This document shows positions 44,679 through 55,118 of a DNA stretch of 64,000 nt, piece after piece (the first letter of the stretch is position 1; every line of letters starts with the position of its first letter). Source of the stretch: Moraxella canis (GTDB lineage Bacteria; Pseudomonadota; Gammaproteobacteria; Pseudomonadales; Moraxellaceae); NCBI RefSeq assembly GCF_002014965.1, contig NZ_MUXT01000001.1, positions 288,218 through 352,217 of the forward strand. The letters are read 5' to 3'. Below the pieces are notes generated by a model. That model searched no databases. It saw only the letters and a program-made list of their open reading frames with translations, and was not told the DNA's origin. A program made the position numbers and the translations under genes.

Positions 44679-47303
44679 TTAGCTAAGCTGAGCGACGTCG
44701 ATTTTGTCAGCTTTACCAGTATAGTCAGCCATCTGATCAAAGTTCAGATAGTTATATACCTCTGCTTGCATATTATCAAGCTTGCCTGCATATTTTTGAT
44801 ATTCTTCAACTGTTGGCAGCTTACCGATAACCGCTGCTACAGACGCAAGCTCTGCAGACGCCAAGTAAACATTAGCGCCTTGACCTAAGCGGTTCGGGAA
44901 GTTACGTGTCGAAGTTGAAACCGCTGTTGAGTTTGGAGCGATACGCGCTTGGTTACCCATACAAAGCGAGCAGCCTGGCATTTCTGTACGTGCACCGGCT
45001 TGAGCGTAAGTATTATAGTAGCCTTCATCCATCAACTGGCGCTCATCCATCTTAGTTGGTGGCGCAATCCACATACGAGTCGTCAAGCTACCTGCTGGTA
45101 CTTCTGATAGAAGCTTACCTGCAGCACGGAAGTGACCGATGTTAGTCATACATGAGCCGATGAATACTTCATCAACCTTATCGCCTGCCACTTCAGACAA
45201 TAGCTTAGCATCATCTGGGTCATTTGGGCAGCACAAGATCGGCTCTTTGATTTCAGATAGATCGATCTCGTAAACTTTAGCGTATTCAGCATCTGGATCA
45301 GCTTTCATCAGGCTTGGGTTATCAAGCCATTTTTGCATGTTTTCAGCGCGGCGAGACAAGGTACGCGCATCACCGTAGCCTTCAGCGATCATCCACTTAA
45401 GCATGACAATGTTTGAGCGCAAGTATTCAGCGACTTTTTCTTCTGATACCGTGATGGCACAGCCTGCAGCTGAGCGTTCAGCTGAGGCATCAGACAGCTC
45501 AAATGCTTGCTCAACAGTCAGGTCATTTTCCATTTCGGTCAGATCAATCTCAAGGATACGACCTGAGAAAATGTTTTTCTTACCTTTTTTCTCAACCGTT
45601 AGATCGCCTTCTTGGATGGCATAGTAAGGAATGGCATGAACCAGATCACGCAAGGTGATGCCAGGCTGCATTTTACCTTTGAACTTAACCAACACAGACT
45701 CTGGCATATCCAATGGCATCACACCTGTCGCTGCCGCAAAGGCAACCAAGCCTGAACCCGCTGGGAATGAGATACCGATCGGGAAACGAGTATGAGAGTC
45801 ACCGCCAGTACCCACAGTATCAGGCAGTAGCATACGGTTTAGCCATGAGTGGATGACGCCGTCACCTGGACGCAAGCTCACACCACCACGATTCATGATA
45901 AAGTCAGGCAAGGTATGATGCGTGACAACATCAATCGGCTTAGGATAAGCGGCGGTATGACAGAAAGACTGCATCACTAGGTCAGATGAAAAGCCCAAGC
46001 AAGCCAAATCTTTCAGCTCATCACGAGTCATTGGACCTGTGGTATCTTGCGAGCCAACTGTTGTCATCTTAGGTTCGCAATAGGTGCCTGGGCGGATACC
46101 TTGACCTTCTGGCAAACCGCAAGCGCGACCGACCATTTTTTGTGCCAAAGTAAAGCCCTTACCTGTATCAGCAGGTTGATCTGGGGTGCGGAACAAGGTA
46201 GAAGGCTCTAGACCCAATGATTCACGAGCTTTGGTCGTCAAGCTGCGACCGATAATTAGGTTAATACGACCACCAGCACGCACTTCGTCTAACAGCACAG
46301 GCGTTTTAAGTGGTGATTCAGCGATTTGCTGACCCTCTTTAAAAGCAGTCACTACAGCGGTTTCGTGATTGATTTTCAGGGTAACTTCATCACCCATGTT
46401 CATCTCGGTAACATCAATCTCAACAGGCAGTGCACCTGCATCTTCCATGGTATTAAAGAAAATTGGAGCAATTTTTCCGCCTAAGCACACGCCGCCATCT
46501 TTTTTATTTGGAATGTGAGGGATTTCATCACCAAAGAACCATAGCACTGAGTTGGTTGCAGATTTACGGCTTGAGCCTGTACCCACAACATCACCTACAT
46601 ACGCCACAGGATTGCCTTTAGCAATCAAGTCTTTGATCTGGGTAAGCGGACCTACAACACCTGGCTGCTCAGGCTCAATGCCATCACGCTCATTTTTTAG
46701 CATGGCGTTGGCGTGCAATGGAATGTCAGGACGGCTCCAAGCATCTTGTGCAGGTGATAGATCGTCAGTGTTGGTTTCGCCAGTCACTTTAAATACAGTG
46801 ATGGTGATTTCTTCTGGTACTTCAGGACGGCTAGTGAACCACTCAGCCTCTGCCCATGATTCTAGCACGGCTTTGGCGTTGGCATTACCTGCTTTGGCTT
46901 TTTCTTCGACATCATGGAAAGCATCAAAAACCAACAAGGTTTTTTTGAGTGCTTCAGCTGCCAAGCCGCCCAACTCTTCATTATCAAGCAATTCTACCAG
47001 TGGCGCAACATTATAACCGCCCAGCATAGTGCCCAATAGATACACGGCACGCTCTTTTGAGATCAGAGGAGAGGTGGTCTCACCTTTTGCAATGGCAGAT
47101 AAAAACGCAGCTTTGACATAAGCGGCTTGGTCAACGCCTGCTGGAACGCGATTTTCAAGCAAGTCCACCAAATAGTCTTCTTCGCCTGCTGGTGGATTTT
47201 TTAGCAGCTCAACCAAATCGGCAGTTTGTACATCAGTCAATGGCTGTGGTGGCACGCCTAATGCTGCACGCTCTTCAACATGAGCTCTATATTGTTCTAA
47301 CAT
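44679..47303 (-). CDS. acnB: Aconitate hydratase B
   Basis: TCA-cycle enzyme that converts citrate to isocitrate by way of cis-aconitate with a [4Fe-4S] cluster. The AcnB-type order is seen: N-terminal HEAT-like helical region (residues 1-160), the swivel domain, and the catalytic domains with the cluster cysteines in [10 protein letters not shown] and [12 protein letters not shown]. Length 874 residues, normal for AcnB. It is a single-gene transcript with a terminator and an upstream region rich in inverted repeats. Confidence 0.97.
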   Translation of the reverse strand: MLEQYRAHVEERAALGVPPQPLTDVQTADLVELLKNPPAGEEDYLVDLLENRVPAGVDQAAYVKAAFLSAIAKGETTSPLISKERAVYLLGTMLGGYNVAPLVELLDNEELGGLAAEALKKTLLVFDAFHDVEEKAKAGNANAKAVLESWAEAEWFTSRPEVPEEITITVFKVTGETNTDDLSPAQDAWSRPDIPLHANAMLKNERDGIEPEQPGVVGPLTQIKDLIAKGNPVAYVGDVVGTGSSRKSATNSVLWFFGDEIPHIPNKKDGGVCLGGKIAPIFFNTMEDAGALPVEIDVTEMNMGDEVTLKINHETAVVTAFKEGQQIAESPLKTPVLLDEVRAGGRINLIIGRSLTTKARESLGLEPSTLFRTPDQPADTGKGFTLAQKMVGRACGLPEGQGIRPGTYCEPKMTTVGSQDTTGPMTRDELKDLACLGFSSDLVMQSFCHTAAYPKPIDVVTHHTLPDFIMNRGGVSLRPGDGVIHSWLNRMLLPDTVGTGGDSHTRFPIGISFPAGSGLVAFAAATGVMPLDMPESVLVKFKGKMQPGITLRDLVHAIPYYAIQEGDLTVEKKGKKNIFSGRILEIDLTEMENDLTVEQAFELSDASAERSAAGCAITVSEEKVAEYLRSNIVMLKWMIAEGYGDARTLSRRAENMQKWLDNPSLMKADPDAEYAKVYEIDLSEIKEPILCCPNDPDDAKLLSEVAGDKVDEVFIGSCMTNIGHFRAAGKLLSEVPAGSLTTRMWIAPPTKMDERQLMDEGYYNTYAQAGARTEMPGCSLCMGNQARIAPNSTAVSTSTRNFPNRLGQGANVYLASAELASVAAVIGKLPTVEEYQKYAGKLDNMQAEVYNYLNFDQMADYTGKADKIDVAQLS

Positions 47304-47716
47304 AGCATATCCTCTTTTAAACTAAACAATCTTAATCGGTGCTTGTAAGTCGATGACTGATCATTATACTTACAAGTGCCTAAAGATAACCTTACTTGTT
47401 TTTGAACATAAACAAGTGTTACTTTTCCACTTATAATAATAGCCCAAAACCGCGATAATTACAAAATATATCCCAAGATAATCGACATTTATTTAAAAAA
47501 TATCCCATTAAATTAATAAATATGTCTAAACATCTGATACAGTACTGTAGATTTGATGGATGATGTATCTTTAAGGCGACACCTTATTACTATTAAACTG
47601 GTGATGCGGCTTGCAATATCATATTGATGACCAAGCAATTCATTTTTAATAAATTTTTATTGTATATTGATAAATGGTGTGGCAAAATGAGCACTTTTAA
47701 TTTTTTGGATAAGTTT
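47304..47716. promoter_or_regulatory. Divergent region between acnB and pilin gene, with inverted repeats
   Basis: 413 bases without a gene. Toward acnB a perfect minus-strand -10, TATAAT (47363-47368), lies between inverted copies of CTTGTAAG (47342-47349 and 47369-47376). Further out are ACTTGTTT (47394-47401) and AAACAAGT (47410-47417), another inverted pair with the same core ACTTGT. The -35 for acnB is poor, so the promoter may depend on a regulator. Toward the pilin gene no clear promoter could be defended. Confidence 0.45.
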
Positions 47717-48172
47717 ATGAAGGCACAGCAAGGTTTTACCCTGATAGAGCTGATGATTGTCGTATTGATTATTGGCGTTTTGGCGATGTTTGCCATACCT
47801 CAATATCAAAAGCATACCATTACCGCTCAAGTTAATCGTGTGATGATGGAAACCAGTCAGCTGCGCGCTGCTGTTGAGATGTGCTTGCTTCAAGGTCTCA
47901 ACGCTGAAAATTGTAAGGCAGATACAATAAATAGTGACTTGATGCAAGACAACAAGCCAACTGTTACTTTACCAAATGAAGGCAATACTGAAAGCACCAT
48001 TAAAGCTGTTTTTAGTGGTAACGCCGCCAGCGCCCTACATAATAAACAGCTAATCTGGAAGCATTCATCTGAAAAAGGTTGGATATGCGAAACCGATGTA
48101 GATGATGATTTTAGACCAAAAGGCTGTGAACTAAGCACTACGACATCTCAAGCAACTCCAGGACTTAATTAA
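47717..48172 (+). CDS. Type IV pilin (PilA-like)
   Basis: A 151-residue pilin with a short leader MKAQQG and the prepilin peptidase site G-FTLIELMIVVLIIG, including the Glu5 of the mature protein. The N-terminal helix continues with AMFAIPQYQKHTITAQVNRV. Two Cys pairs are present (EMCLLQGLNAENC and ICET...KGC); the second pair fits the C-terminal D-loop of type IVa pilins. The start at 47717 is fixed by the leader; a 31-residue upstream extension in the same frame is not plausible. It may be the major pilin PilA or a minor one. A two-way terminator follows. Confidence 0.88.
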   Translation: MKAQQGFTLIELMIVVLIIGVLAMFAIPQYQKHTITAQVNRVMMETSQLRAAVEMCLLQGLNAENCKADTINSDLMQDNKPTVTLPNEGNTESTIKAVFSGNAASALHNKQLIWKHSSEKGWICETDVDDDFRPKGCELSTTTSQATPGLN

Positions 48173-48180
48173 GCAAATAA

Positions 48181-48212
48181 AAATCCCCAAGCCTGAACTT
48201 GGGGATTTTTGG
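48181..48212. terminator. Bidirectional terminator between pilin gene and rplS
   Basis: AAATCCCCAAG and CTTGGGGATTT form an 11-bp stem with a 6-base loop, with T runs on both strands. It ends the pilin transcript on plus and the rpsP-rplS operon on minus. Confidence 0.9.
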
Positions 48213-48229
48213 ATATGGTAGAGAGCAGA

Positions 48230-48601
48230 TTATTCTGCGTCTTTACGCGCACCCAATTTTTCTTTGATACGCGCAGATTTACCTGAACGCTCACGCAAGT
48301 AGTACAATTTGGCACGGCGAACATCACCACGACGCTTCACTTCGATGCTAGCGATCAATGGTGAATGTAGTTGGAATGCACGCTCAACACCAACACCGCT
48401 TGAGATTTTGCGAACGGTGAATGCAGAGTTTAGACCGCGATTACGCTTAGCGATGACAACGCCTTCAAAAGCCTGTAAACGCTCACGATCGCCTTCACGA
48501 ACCTTCACTTGAACAACAACAGTGTCGCCTGGTGCGAAAGCTGGGTGGTCTTTTAGTTGTGCATTTTCAACAACTTGTACTAAAGGATGTTTGTTACTCA
48601 C
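48230..48601 (-). CDS. rplS: 50S ribosomal protein L19
   Basis: Large-subunit protein at the 30S-50S interface. The sequence from [16 protein letters not shown] through [20 protein letters not shown] to [20 protein letters not shown] is that of bL19. The start is a GTG at 48601 with AGGAGA upstream, giving 123 residues; a longer frame from 48670 would add non-homologous residues. It is the last gene of rpsP-rimM-trmD-rplS. Confidence 0.96.
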   Translation of the reverse strand: MSNKHPLVQVVENAQLKDHPAFAPGDTVVVQVKVREGDRERLQAFEGVVIAKRNRGLNSAFTVRKISSGVGVERAFQLHSPLIASIEVKRRGDVRRAKLYYLRERSGKSARIKEKLGARKDAE

Positions 48602-48725
48602 AAGATTTCTCCTGATAATCATGGCAGAGGCTAAAACTTTTTTGCTAATGCAATGGTTAAAAAGTCGCATACCATCGTTAATAAAGCGGCATCACGCGCG
48701 CTGTCTCTGAACCATACAGATTTAA

Positions 48726-49487
48726 TTAATCTTCCAAGTCTTTTAGCCACTTGGCTTGCTGTTTATTGGGTGTAAAGTTTTTCCAAAGCTCTGGGCGACG
48801 TGCCTTAGTACGCTTAACTTGTTCTAAAAACCGCCATTTGGCAATATTGGCATGATGCCCAGAAAGTAAGACAGATGGCACCGCTTCGCCATGAAACTCA
48901 AGTGGCTTAGTATAATGAGGGCAATCCAAAAGCCCATCCACAAAAGAGTCTTGCTCAGCCGACAGATCATCACCCATGACCTTAGGTAGTCGACGAATCA
49001 CGCTGTCCATCAAGACCATGGCAGGCAGCTCACCGCCCGTTAGCACATAGTCGCCAATGGAGATTTCTTTGTCCACATAGCGCGCAATGAGCCGCTCATC
49101 AATCCCCTCATACCGACCGCATAACAATATCATGCCATCCAAGCTTGGCATGCTAGCCACCAAAGGCTCGCTCAAAGTCTCTCCTTGAGGTGAGAGATAT
49201 ACCACAGGGCATTGACCATTGTGGATGTCACAGCCTGCCTGCTTAGCCAAATCTTGAGCATGTATGATCGCTTTTTCAAGTGGCTCTGCCATCATGACCA
49301 TACCAGGACCACCGCCAAATGGGCGTTCATCAATCCGACGGTAATTATCGGTGGTAAAATCCCTTGGATTAATCACATGGATAACCACTTGTTCATTTTT
49401 GACCGCGCGACCTACCACGCCAAAGTCTTTGATGGCGCTAAACATCTCTGGCAGAATACTGATCACCGCAAAAAACACAGCAGCCAC
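48726..49487 (-). CDS. trmD: tRNA (guanine-N1)-methyltransferase TrmD
   Basis: SPOUT methyltransferase that makes m1G37 in tRNA to prevent frameshifting. The motifs [34 protein letters not shown] and [15 protein letters not shown], including the SAM-binding knot, are complete. Length 253 residues. Only GTG codons are available as start, at 49487 or 49478; the second has a better spaced G-rich site. Follows rimM in the usual operon order. Confidence 0.96.
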   Translation of the reverse strand: MAAVFFAVISILPEMFSAIKDFGVVGRAVKNEQVVIHVINPRDFTTDNYRRIDERPFGGGPGMVMMAEPLEKAIIHAQDLAKQAGCDIHNGQCPVVYLSPQGETLSEPLVASMPSLDGMILLCGRYEGIDERLIARYVDKEISIGDYVLTGGELPAMVLMDSVIRRLPKVMGDDLSAEQDSFVDGLLDCPHYTKPLEFHGEAVPSVLLSGHHANIAKWRFLEQVKRTKARRPELWKNFTPNKQQAKWLKDLED

Positions 49488-49538
49488 CCCAAATGCTGAT
49501 CAGTTTCAATCCCCAAAAAGGATTAAAACGACAAATAA

Positions 49539-50096
49539 TTAATAATCAGATCCCCAAGCGACAAGCATGGTTTTATTAGGTAGATCAACCAAGAGCACCA
49601 CATCACTATGCCAAGGAATCAAGCGTGCCTCATCATCAATGCTTTGAGGGGTTGGCTTTAGCGAGATAATTTCGTGCGCACCCGTCTCAAACATCTCTTT
49701 GATGATGCCAAGATTTTCACCTTGTTCATTAATGACGGTAAGCCCGATCAAATCCGACCAGTAATACTCATCTTCCTCAAGCTTAGGAAAGCTGTCTTTA
49801 GAAACCCAAATGGTTGCACCATTCATGGTTTCAGCGACATTACGATCAGTAATCTCATGAAAACAAGCCACCAACCCCTGACCTTGCACACGCCAATCTT
49901 TCACGGTGATCGGCTTAAAGCCTGTGGCAGTTTTCATCCACCAAGGCTGCATCTCAAAGATACTGTCTCTTTGATCCGTCTCACTAAAAACCCAAAGCCA
50001 ACCTTTGATACCGTAAGGCTTTTTTAAAGTGGCAATCTTAACCAGTTCTGAAGCCTCAGGGGCGACGGTTTTAGAAGAGTTTGCTTTTATAGTCAA
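49539..50096 (-). CDS. rimM: 16S rRNA processing protein RimM
   Basis: Ribosome maturation factor that binds uS19 and helps assemble the 30S head. Typical opening KPYGIKGWLWVFSETD with the PRC-barrel C-terminal half (EEDEYYWSDLIGLTV, then IIKEMFETGAHEII and LIPWHSDVVLLVD). Length 185 residues. The frame has a stop only five codons before the TTG at 50096 and no ATG near the N-terminus, so a TTG start is likely. Poor ribosome site; probably coupled to rpsP. Confidence 0.94.
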   Translation of the reverse strand: MTIKANSSKTVAPEASELVKIATLKKPYGIKGWLWVFSETDQRDSIFEMQPWWMKTATGFKPITVKDWRVQGQGLVACFHEITDRNVAETMNGATIWVSKDSFPKLEEDEYYWSDLIGLTVINEQGENLGIIKEMFETGAHEIISLKPTPQSIDDEARLIPWHSDVVLLVDLPNKTMLVAWGSDY

Positions 50097-50186
50097 GGTG
50101 GTGATCGCTTACTGTAAAATTGTGATAATAAATAACACAAAACGGTTTACGCTCCCATGAACGCAAACCGTAAAATCAAAGCGCGA

Positions 50187-50435
50187 TTAAGCTGCTTTGT
50201 TCAATGCTTTAACAATTGAAGCAACACGCTCAGTTGGCTGTGCACCTTTAGCAATCCACGCATTGTAAGCTTCTAGATCAATGCGAGTTTCAACTTCTTG
50301 ACCACGTGCCATTGGGTTGAAAAAACCAATCTTTTCGATAAAACGACCATCGCGTGAAGCGCGCTTATCGGCAACAACAACTTGATAGAATGGACGCTTT
50401 TTTGAACCGCCACGAGCTAGACGAATAACTACCAT
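50187..50435 (-). CDS. rpsP: 30S ribosomal protein S16
   Basis: Small ribosomal protein bS16 of 82 residues: [20 protein letters not shown] and the [13 protein letters not shown] block are the family signatures. It is first in the rpsP-rimM-trmD-rplS operon, with an ATG preceded by AGAGAG. An extended -10 promoter lies about 115 bases upstream. Confidence 0.97.
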   Translation of the reverse strand: MVVIRLARGGSKKRPFYQVVVADKRASRDGRFIEKIGFFNPMARGQEVETRIDLEAYNAWIAKGAQPTERVASIVKALNKAA

Positions 50436-50549
50436 GATAACTCTCTTTTGTAAAATAAAAATCTAAAAATCATTTGCAAGAATTAGAGCATGATACAGAT
50501 TCGATAAAGATGAGGATGAGCCGTTCGAACCTGAACCACTAAAAGCGTA

Positions 50550-50558
50550 ATTATAGCA
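50550..50558 (-). promoter_or_regulatory. Extended -10 promoter of the rpsP operon
   Basis: Minus strand TGCTATAAT is a perfect extended -10 element. No good -35 is found at 17 bases, which is acceptable for this promoter class. It would give an untranslated leader of about 105 bases. Confidence 0.5.
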
Positions 50559-50667
50559 AGAAATTACTCAAGTTAAAAGCAAAAAATGAATTTTTACAAA
50601 AATTTGCTCAAAAAGCTCAGCTCAAGCTGTGCTAAAATAACTTTGGGAAAATCACAGGCTGCTCACC

Positions 50668-52086
50668 ATGAATAAAACTTTTCGACTTTTTTTATCCAAA
50701 TTGCATTATAAGCTGTATTCTAACACCTTGCAAACCTTGATTATGGTGTGTTTTATTGTGTTTGTCAGTGTGACGCTATCCATATGGTTGTTTTGGCGCA
50801 GCCTATATTTGCCTGAGCTAAAAAACCATGCCAGTTATTTATCAACAGAGATCAAATTATTAACTTCCATTGAAGATGATTGGCAAAATAACCCTGAGTT
50901 TATGCACTGGCTAAAAAGCAATACGCACATTGAGATTGTTAATACCCCAAGTGATTTTCCTGATATCAATGATAAACCCGTCGTGACTCGCCTGACTGAC
51001 ATCATGGCAGAAGAAATATCAAGGTCGCTTGGTCGAGAAGTTAAGGTGTATTTTAAGTTCAAACCCACGCCAAAGCTTTGGATTCATGATAGCGCCCATC
51101 CTGATATCTGGATTCGAGAGCCGATGATGCACTACTCTCAGTACAGTACCGGCGTTATTTTTGGATTTTTGTTTGGCATTCCTTTGCTGACAATTTTTAC
51201 CATTTGGGTATTGGTGCGGGGGCTCAATCGTCCGCTCAAAAAACTTGAGCGAGCGGCTAATGACTATATCACCCATGGGCACGCGACCACCCTACCTACC
51301 CAAAAAGGACCCAACGAAATTCGCAAAGCCAATACGGCATTTAATCGGCTGTTTACCACACTCAATCAAGCTCAAAAAGAACGTACAATTATGCTTGCAG
51401 GGATCAGTCATGATCTGCGCACGCCTTTAACTCGTATGCGATTGACTGCTGAGATGCTGCCAGATGAGTTTTTTCGTGAAGGACTGGTTTATGATATTGA
51501 AGATATGGACGCCATTTTAGAGCAATTCATATCTTTTATGAAAGATGGCTCAGATGAGCCTGTCAAGCCAACCAATTTGGATGCCATATTCAAAGAAATC
51601 ATGGTGCAGTTTGATGGCGTGTCGTTCTTATATGAATCTACAGTGACTCAATCGGTTCCTGTCAGACCCCTGTCAATCAAGCGCCTCATTGTCAATTTGG
51701 TCAATAACGCCATTCGCTATGGGGAGCCGCCGATACATCTGATGGCCACTATCACACCGCCACCTCAAGACCCTCAAAACGAGAGCATCTTTGATCTCTA
51801 TCCGACGCTGATTTTATGCGTCAAAGATGAAGGCGAGGGTGTGGCAGAAGATCAGCTTGAGCGGATCATGCAGCCTTTTGAGCGCGGTGAGTCTGCTCGC
51901 ACCACACAAGGTAGCGGTCTGGGATTAGCGATTGTCAGCCGTATTGCTCATCTTCATCAAGGCGTGGTTGAGGCCATCAATCACCCCAATGGCGGATTGC
52001 AAGTTTGTGTCAAAATCCCTTTGATGACTCAAATTAATGATGCATCAAGCGAGGATATTGACGCTGCGCCAGTCAATCCAGCGTAG
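50668..52086 (+). CDS. EnvZ-like sensor histidine kinase
   Basis: Inner-membrane kinase of 472 residues laid out as EnvZ: membrane helix 1 (about residues 22-43), periplasmic part (about 44-160), helix 2 (about 161-184), HAMP, then the dimerisation domain with the phospho-accepting His248 in GISHDLRTPLTRMRL. The ATP-binding N box (NLVNNAIRYG), G1 (KDEGEGVAEDQ) and G2 (GSGLGLAIV) follow. EnvZ senses osmolarity and phosphorylates OmpR. No ompR is next to it: the neighbouring response regulator belongs to bfmS. It may pair with a regulator elsewhere. Its last 14 bases overlap the end of bfmS on the other strand. Confidence 0.87.
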   Translation: MNKTFRLFLSKLHYKLYSNTLQTLIMVCFIVFVSVTLSIWLFWRSLYLPELKNHASYLSTEIKLLTSIEDDWQNNPEFMHWLKSNTHIEIVNTPSDFPDINDKPVVTRLTDIMAEEISRSLGREVKVYFKFKPTPKLWIHDSAHPDIWIREPMMHYSQYSTGVIFGFLFGIPLLTIFTIWVLVRGLNRPLKKLERAANDYITHGHATTLPTQKGPNEIRKANTAFNRLFTTLNQAQKERTIMLAGISHDLRTPLTRMRLTAEMLPDEFFREGLVYDIEDMDAILEQFISFMKDGSDEPVKPTNLDAIFKEIMVQFDGVSFLYESTVTQSVPVRPLSIKRLIVNLVNNAIRYGEPPIHLMATITPPPQDPQNESIFDLYPTLILCVKDEGEGVAEDQLERIMQPFERGESARTTQGSGLGLAIVSRIAHLHQGVVEAINHPNGGLQVCVKIPLMTQINDASSEDIDAAPVNPA

Positions 52087-53773
52087 TGCCTTTTTGATGG
52101 ATGGTTTTTTCTACTCTGTCTTGGGTTAGCTCATCGGCTGCGACCACGACGCCCACTTGTTTAACAGGCCATGTCATGATAAATCTTGCGCCATGTAAAG
52201 TTGGGCTTTCGTCTACCGATAGATTTGCATTGAACCAAAAAGCAATTCGGCTAACGATGGACAAGCCCAAGCCATATCCGCCCGATGCCCGAGTTCTGCT
52301 ATCGTCCAATCTGGCAAATGGGATAAAGACTTTTTCACGATTTTCTTCTGCGATGCCATGCCCATCATCTTCAACGCTGATAAACGCTTCACCCTTGATA
52401 ACGCCAGCGCTTAGCATGACAGTTGATTGCGCGTAGCGAAGCGCGTTACCCACCAAATTTTGAACCACGCGATGCAGATATCTACGATCAGCCATGGCAA
52501 CCGCTTTAGCAGGTGGTAATTTACAAACAAGCTTGATAGGCTTACCCAAGGCATTGGTTTCACGCTCAATCTGCCCAATCAGATCGCGTAAATTTACCAT
52601 TTCCCAATCAAGTTTCGGAGAACCTTCCTCAAGCTTAGCATAAGTCAAAATTTCATCAATCAGTTCATTCAATGACTCGATATCTTCATCAATAAACTTC
52701 TTTTGAAGCTGCCGAGAGTCTTCGTCGTCTGTATCAGCAAGCATATCGACAGCGAAGCGGATGCGTGCAACTGGTGTGCGTAATTCATGCGAAACGGCAC
52801 GAGTCAATTCCCTTTGTGCCTCAATCAAACGCTTAATATGCGCAGTCATGGCATTAAATGTCATTGATAGTCTGGCAATGTCATCCTGCCCCACCACTTG
52901 AACTTTGGTATCAAGATTGCCTTGGGTTACCCGATTTACACCAAGCTGTAGCAGCTGAAGTCGTCTTTCTAAAGGGAAAATCAGCGCATACACACCAAGC
53001 GCGATCAACAGAACACAGATTAGCGCGACGCTTGCCAAAAGATTCAGCGGAAACCAATTAAATAAAGCCAAAGGACCGACCACGATCACCTCATCTTCAA
53101 CTTCTGAAGCGACAATGAATGAGATGGTCGAATCTTGACCTCGAATCCCGTCTTGGTAAGAAATGACCAACTCATCCCGTTTTAATCTGGCAATTTGATC
53201 ATGATCAAGACGCAAATTATTGATGGACTGCTGATATATCGGGTAGCTGAATTTTTCGCTCAGATATTCAAGGCGAGCTTTTTTTTGCTCATAGCCATGA
53301 AAATGAGACAGATCATCTAACAAAAAAATCGTCATTGCGCGCACTTGGCGCTCACCAACCTGAGACAATTTGACTGTTAAAACCTCGTCAGTACCCTCAA
53401 GATGATGGTAAAATGTCGATTGATTGGTGTGGGGATCATACCGTACGACAATTTTCGCCTCTTCAATGCGGCGCATTTCTCTGGCTTTAAATTCAACAGA
53501 ATTCATGGGAATAATTTCAAAATTACTCCCAAACAAAGCACTGATGTCATTTAGCCAATAATTTTTTTGAGCTTCAGTTTCCTGGTGGATGGCGCCTTGA
53601 CCAATCAAATAAAAAACGCCCGTTGCCACTGTTTCTCGGTAGGATTGGGCTCGCTCTTGGTTGATGGTATCTACCAATAGATACGCAAAAAAAGCAATAG
53701 ATAAGCAGACAAGCAAAAGCCCTGCATAAATTCTAAAAAAGATACTTCTTTCTGTAAAACTAACCAAAGTCAT
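52073..53773 (-). CDS. bfmS: Sensor histidine kinase BfmS (RstB-like)
   Basis: Inner-membrane kinase of 566 residues, partner of BfmR. Membrane helix 1 spans about residues 12-34, a large periplasmic domain about 35-240, helix 2 about 241-266, then HAMP, the His329 box (RAVSHELRTPVARIRF), an N box (NLVGNALRYA), and G boxes (EDDGHGIAEEN, GGYGLGLSIV). In Acinetobacter BfmRS controls biofilm, capsule and envelope stress; the same role is inferred from the very similar regulator. Start at 53773 fits the helix position; an extension to 53842 is unlikely. It lies 80 bases after bfmR. Confidence 0.88.
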   Translation of the reverse strand: MTLVSFTERSIFFRIYAGLLLVCLSIAFFAYLLVDTINQERAQSYRETVATGVFYLIGQGAIHQETEAQKNYWLNDISALFGSNFEIIPMNSVEFKAREMRRIEEAKIVVRYDPHTNQSTFYHHLEGTDEVLTVKLSQVGERQVRAMTIFLLDDLSHFHGYEQKKARLEYLSEKFSYPIYQQSINNLRLDHDQIARLKRDELVISYQDGIRGQDSTISFIVASEVEDEVIVVGPLALFNWFPLNLLASVALICVLLIALGVYALIFPLERRLQLLQLGVNRVTQGNLDTKVQVVGQDDIARLSMTFNAMTAHIKRLIEAQRELTRAVSHELRTPVARIRFAVDMLADTDDEDSRQLQKKFIDEDIESLNELIDEILTYAKLEEGSPKLDWEMVNLRDLIGQIERETNALGKPIKLVCKLPPAKAVAMADRRYLHRVVQNLVGNALRYAQSTVMLSAGVIKGEAFISVEDDGHGIAEENREKVFIPFARLDDSRTRASGGYGLGLSIVSRIAFWFNANLSVDESPTLHGARFIMTWPVKQVGVVVAADELTQDRVEKTIHQKGTTLD

Positions 53774-53853
53774 ATCAAACAGCGCCTGATAAAATGAAAG
53801 CCAGCAATAGCTGGCTTCACACGAATCACTCCGTCGAAACAAAATGCCATGAA

Positions 53854-54573
53854 TTAATTGCCTTCTTTGACAAACAAATAGCCCTTGCTACGAACAGTTT
53901 TGATCCGCTTAGGATTTTCAGGATCATCGCCAATTTTCGGACGAATTCGAGAAATTCTAACATCAATAGAGCGATCTTGGCCATCGTATTCAATACCACG
54001 CAGACGCTCAAAGATATCTTCACGCGATAAAATTCGACCTGCATTAGATGCCAGCAACCATAATAGATCGTACTCAGCACTGGTAAAATCAACCAAATCA
54101 TCATTCAAAGTGACAGAGCGGCCACCGTTATCAATTACCAGATCACCAAATTCTAAGCGCTGCGGAGAGGTCTCAGATGGTACAGTATCAGAACGGCGCA
54201 ATAAAGCACGAATACGCGCTAATAGCACACGTGGCTGAGCTGGTTTTGCAACATAATCGTCCGCACCCATCTCAAGTCCTAATACTTGGTCCATGTCATC
54301 AGTTCGTGCAGTCAGCATCAAGATAGGCTGCTGATAGTGCGCGCGCACTTCACGGCAAACTGTTAGGCCATCACTTCCAGGCAGCATGACATCTAACACA
54401 ACCAAATCAGGCTGCTCACTGATAATGCGACGAATGGCGCGAGTGCCATCTGTCTCAATGGCTACATCAAGCCCATTTTTTCGCAAATAATCTTGCGTAA
54501 GTATCGCCAATCTTTCATCGTCTTCGACGATTAAGATTCGGGGCATATCTTCTTTTTCAGGGGTAGCAGTCAT
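53854..54573 (-). CDS. bfmR: Response regulator BfmR (OmpR family)
   Basis: Transcription factor of 239 residues with an N-terminal receiver (phospho-acceptor Asp61 in LVVLDVMLPG, acidic pair EDDE, conserved Lys in VAKP) and a C-terminal OmpR-type winged helix (SAEYDLLWLLASNAG, then REDIFERLRGIEYDGQDRS and VRSKGYLFV). It agrees almost word for word with what I recall of Acinetobacter BfmR. AGGATA precedes the ATG. First gene of bfmRS; it is read in the same direction as the atp operon that ends upstream of it, with 89 bases between. Confidence 0.92.
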   Translation of the reverse strand: MTATPEKEDMPRILIVEDDERLAILTQDYLRKNGLDVAIETDGTRAIRRIISEQPDLVVLDVMLPGSDGLTVCREVRAHYQQPILMLTARTDDMDQVLGLEMGADDYVAKPAQPRVLLARIRALLRRSDTVPSETSPQRLEFGDLVIDNGGRSVTLNDDLVDFTSAEYDLLWLLASNAGRILSREDIFERLRGIEYDGQDRSIDVRISRIRPKIGDDPENPKRIKTVRSKGYLFVKEGN

Positions 54574-54662
54574 AATTATCCTAAAGTGATGTCGTCACCA
54601 CAATAACCTAAACAACCTAAACTGATTTTATTTTATCACAATTTAATCATATAAATCGCGCA

Positions 54663-55082
54663 TTAAGCACGATTTTTATATTTTTGAATGGTTTGTAGCT
54701 GAGCTACCGATTCTGCCAATGCAGCCAATGCAGCATTTGTTTGCAGGGTATCTGTTTGATTAACAAGCATCTGCTCAGCAGCACGACGAGCCTCAGCGAT
54801 TTTAGCTTCATCTAAATCATGTGCGCGTTCTGCAGAGTCAGCCAACACTGTAACTAAATGAGGCTGCACTTCAAGCACGCCACCCGACACATAAACCACT
54901 TCTTCGCTTGATCCGTCGGCAGATTTCATACGCATAGGACCTGGTTTTAGCAAAGTAATGAATGGTGTATGGCCTGCCAAAATGCCAATCTCGCCAGAGT
55001 GACCATTTGCAATCAACATGCTAATGTCACCAACATATAACTCTTCTCTAGCACTCACAACTCGGCACTTAAAAGTTGCCAT
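54663..55082 (-). CDS. atpC: ATP synthase epsilon subunit
   Basis: Rotor and regulatory subunit of the F1 part. The N-terminal beta-sandwich shows TFKCRVVSAREELYVGD and GEIGILAGHTPFITLLKPG, then YVSGGVLEVQPHLVTVLADS; the C-terminal two-helix arm (residues about 88-138) can inhibit ATP hydrolysis. Length 139 residues. It is last in atpIBEFHAGDC, separated from atpD by 75 bases that hold a strong hairpin. No rho-independent terminator was seen after it. Confidence 0.96.
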   Translation of the reverse strand: MATFKCRVVSAREELYVGDISMLIANGHSGEIGILAGHTPFITLLKPGPMRMKSADGSSEEVVYVSGGVLEVQPHLVTVLADSAERAHDLDEAKIAEARRAAEQMLVNQTDTLQTNAALAALAESVAQLQTIQKYKNRA

Positions 55083-55118
55083 ATCATTCTCCCAATAGAT
55101 CAGCAGTCGTTAGATCAT

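Noticed and set aside
47590..47716. Possible sigma-54 promoter before the pilin gene (TGGTGATGCGGCTTGC)
   Set aside because: The spacing between GG and GC is 11 bases instead of 10, and the -24 box is poor.
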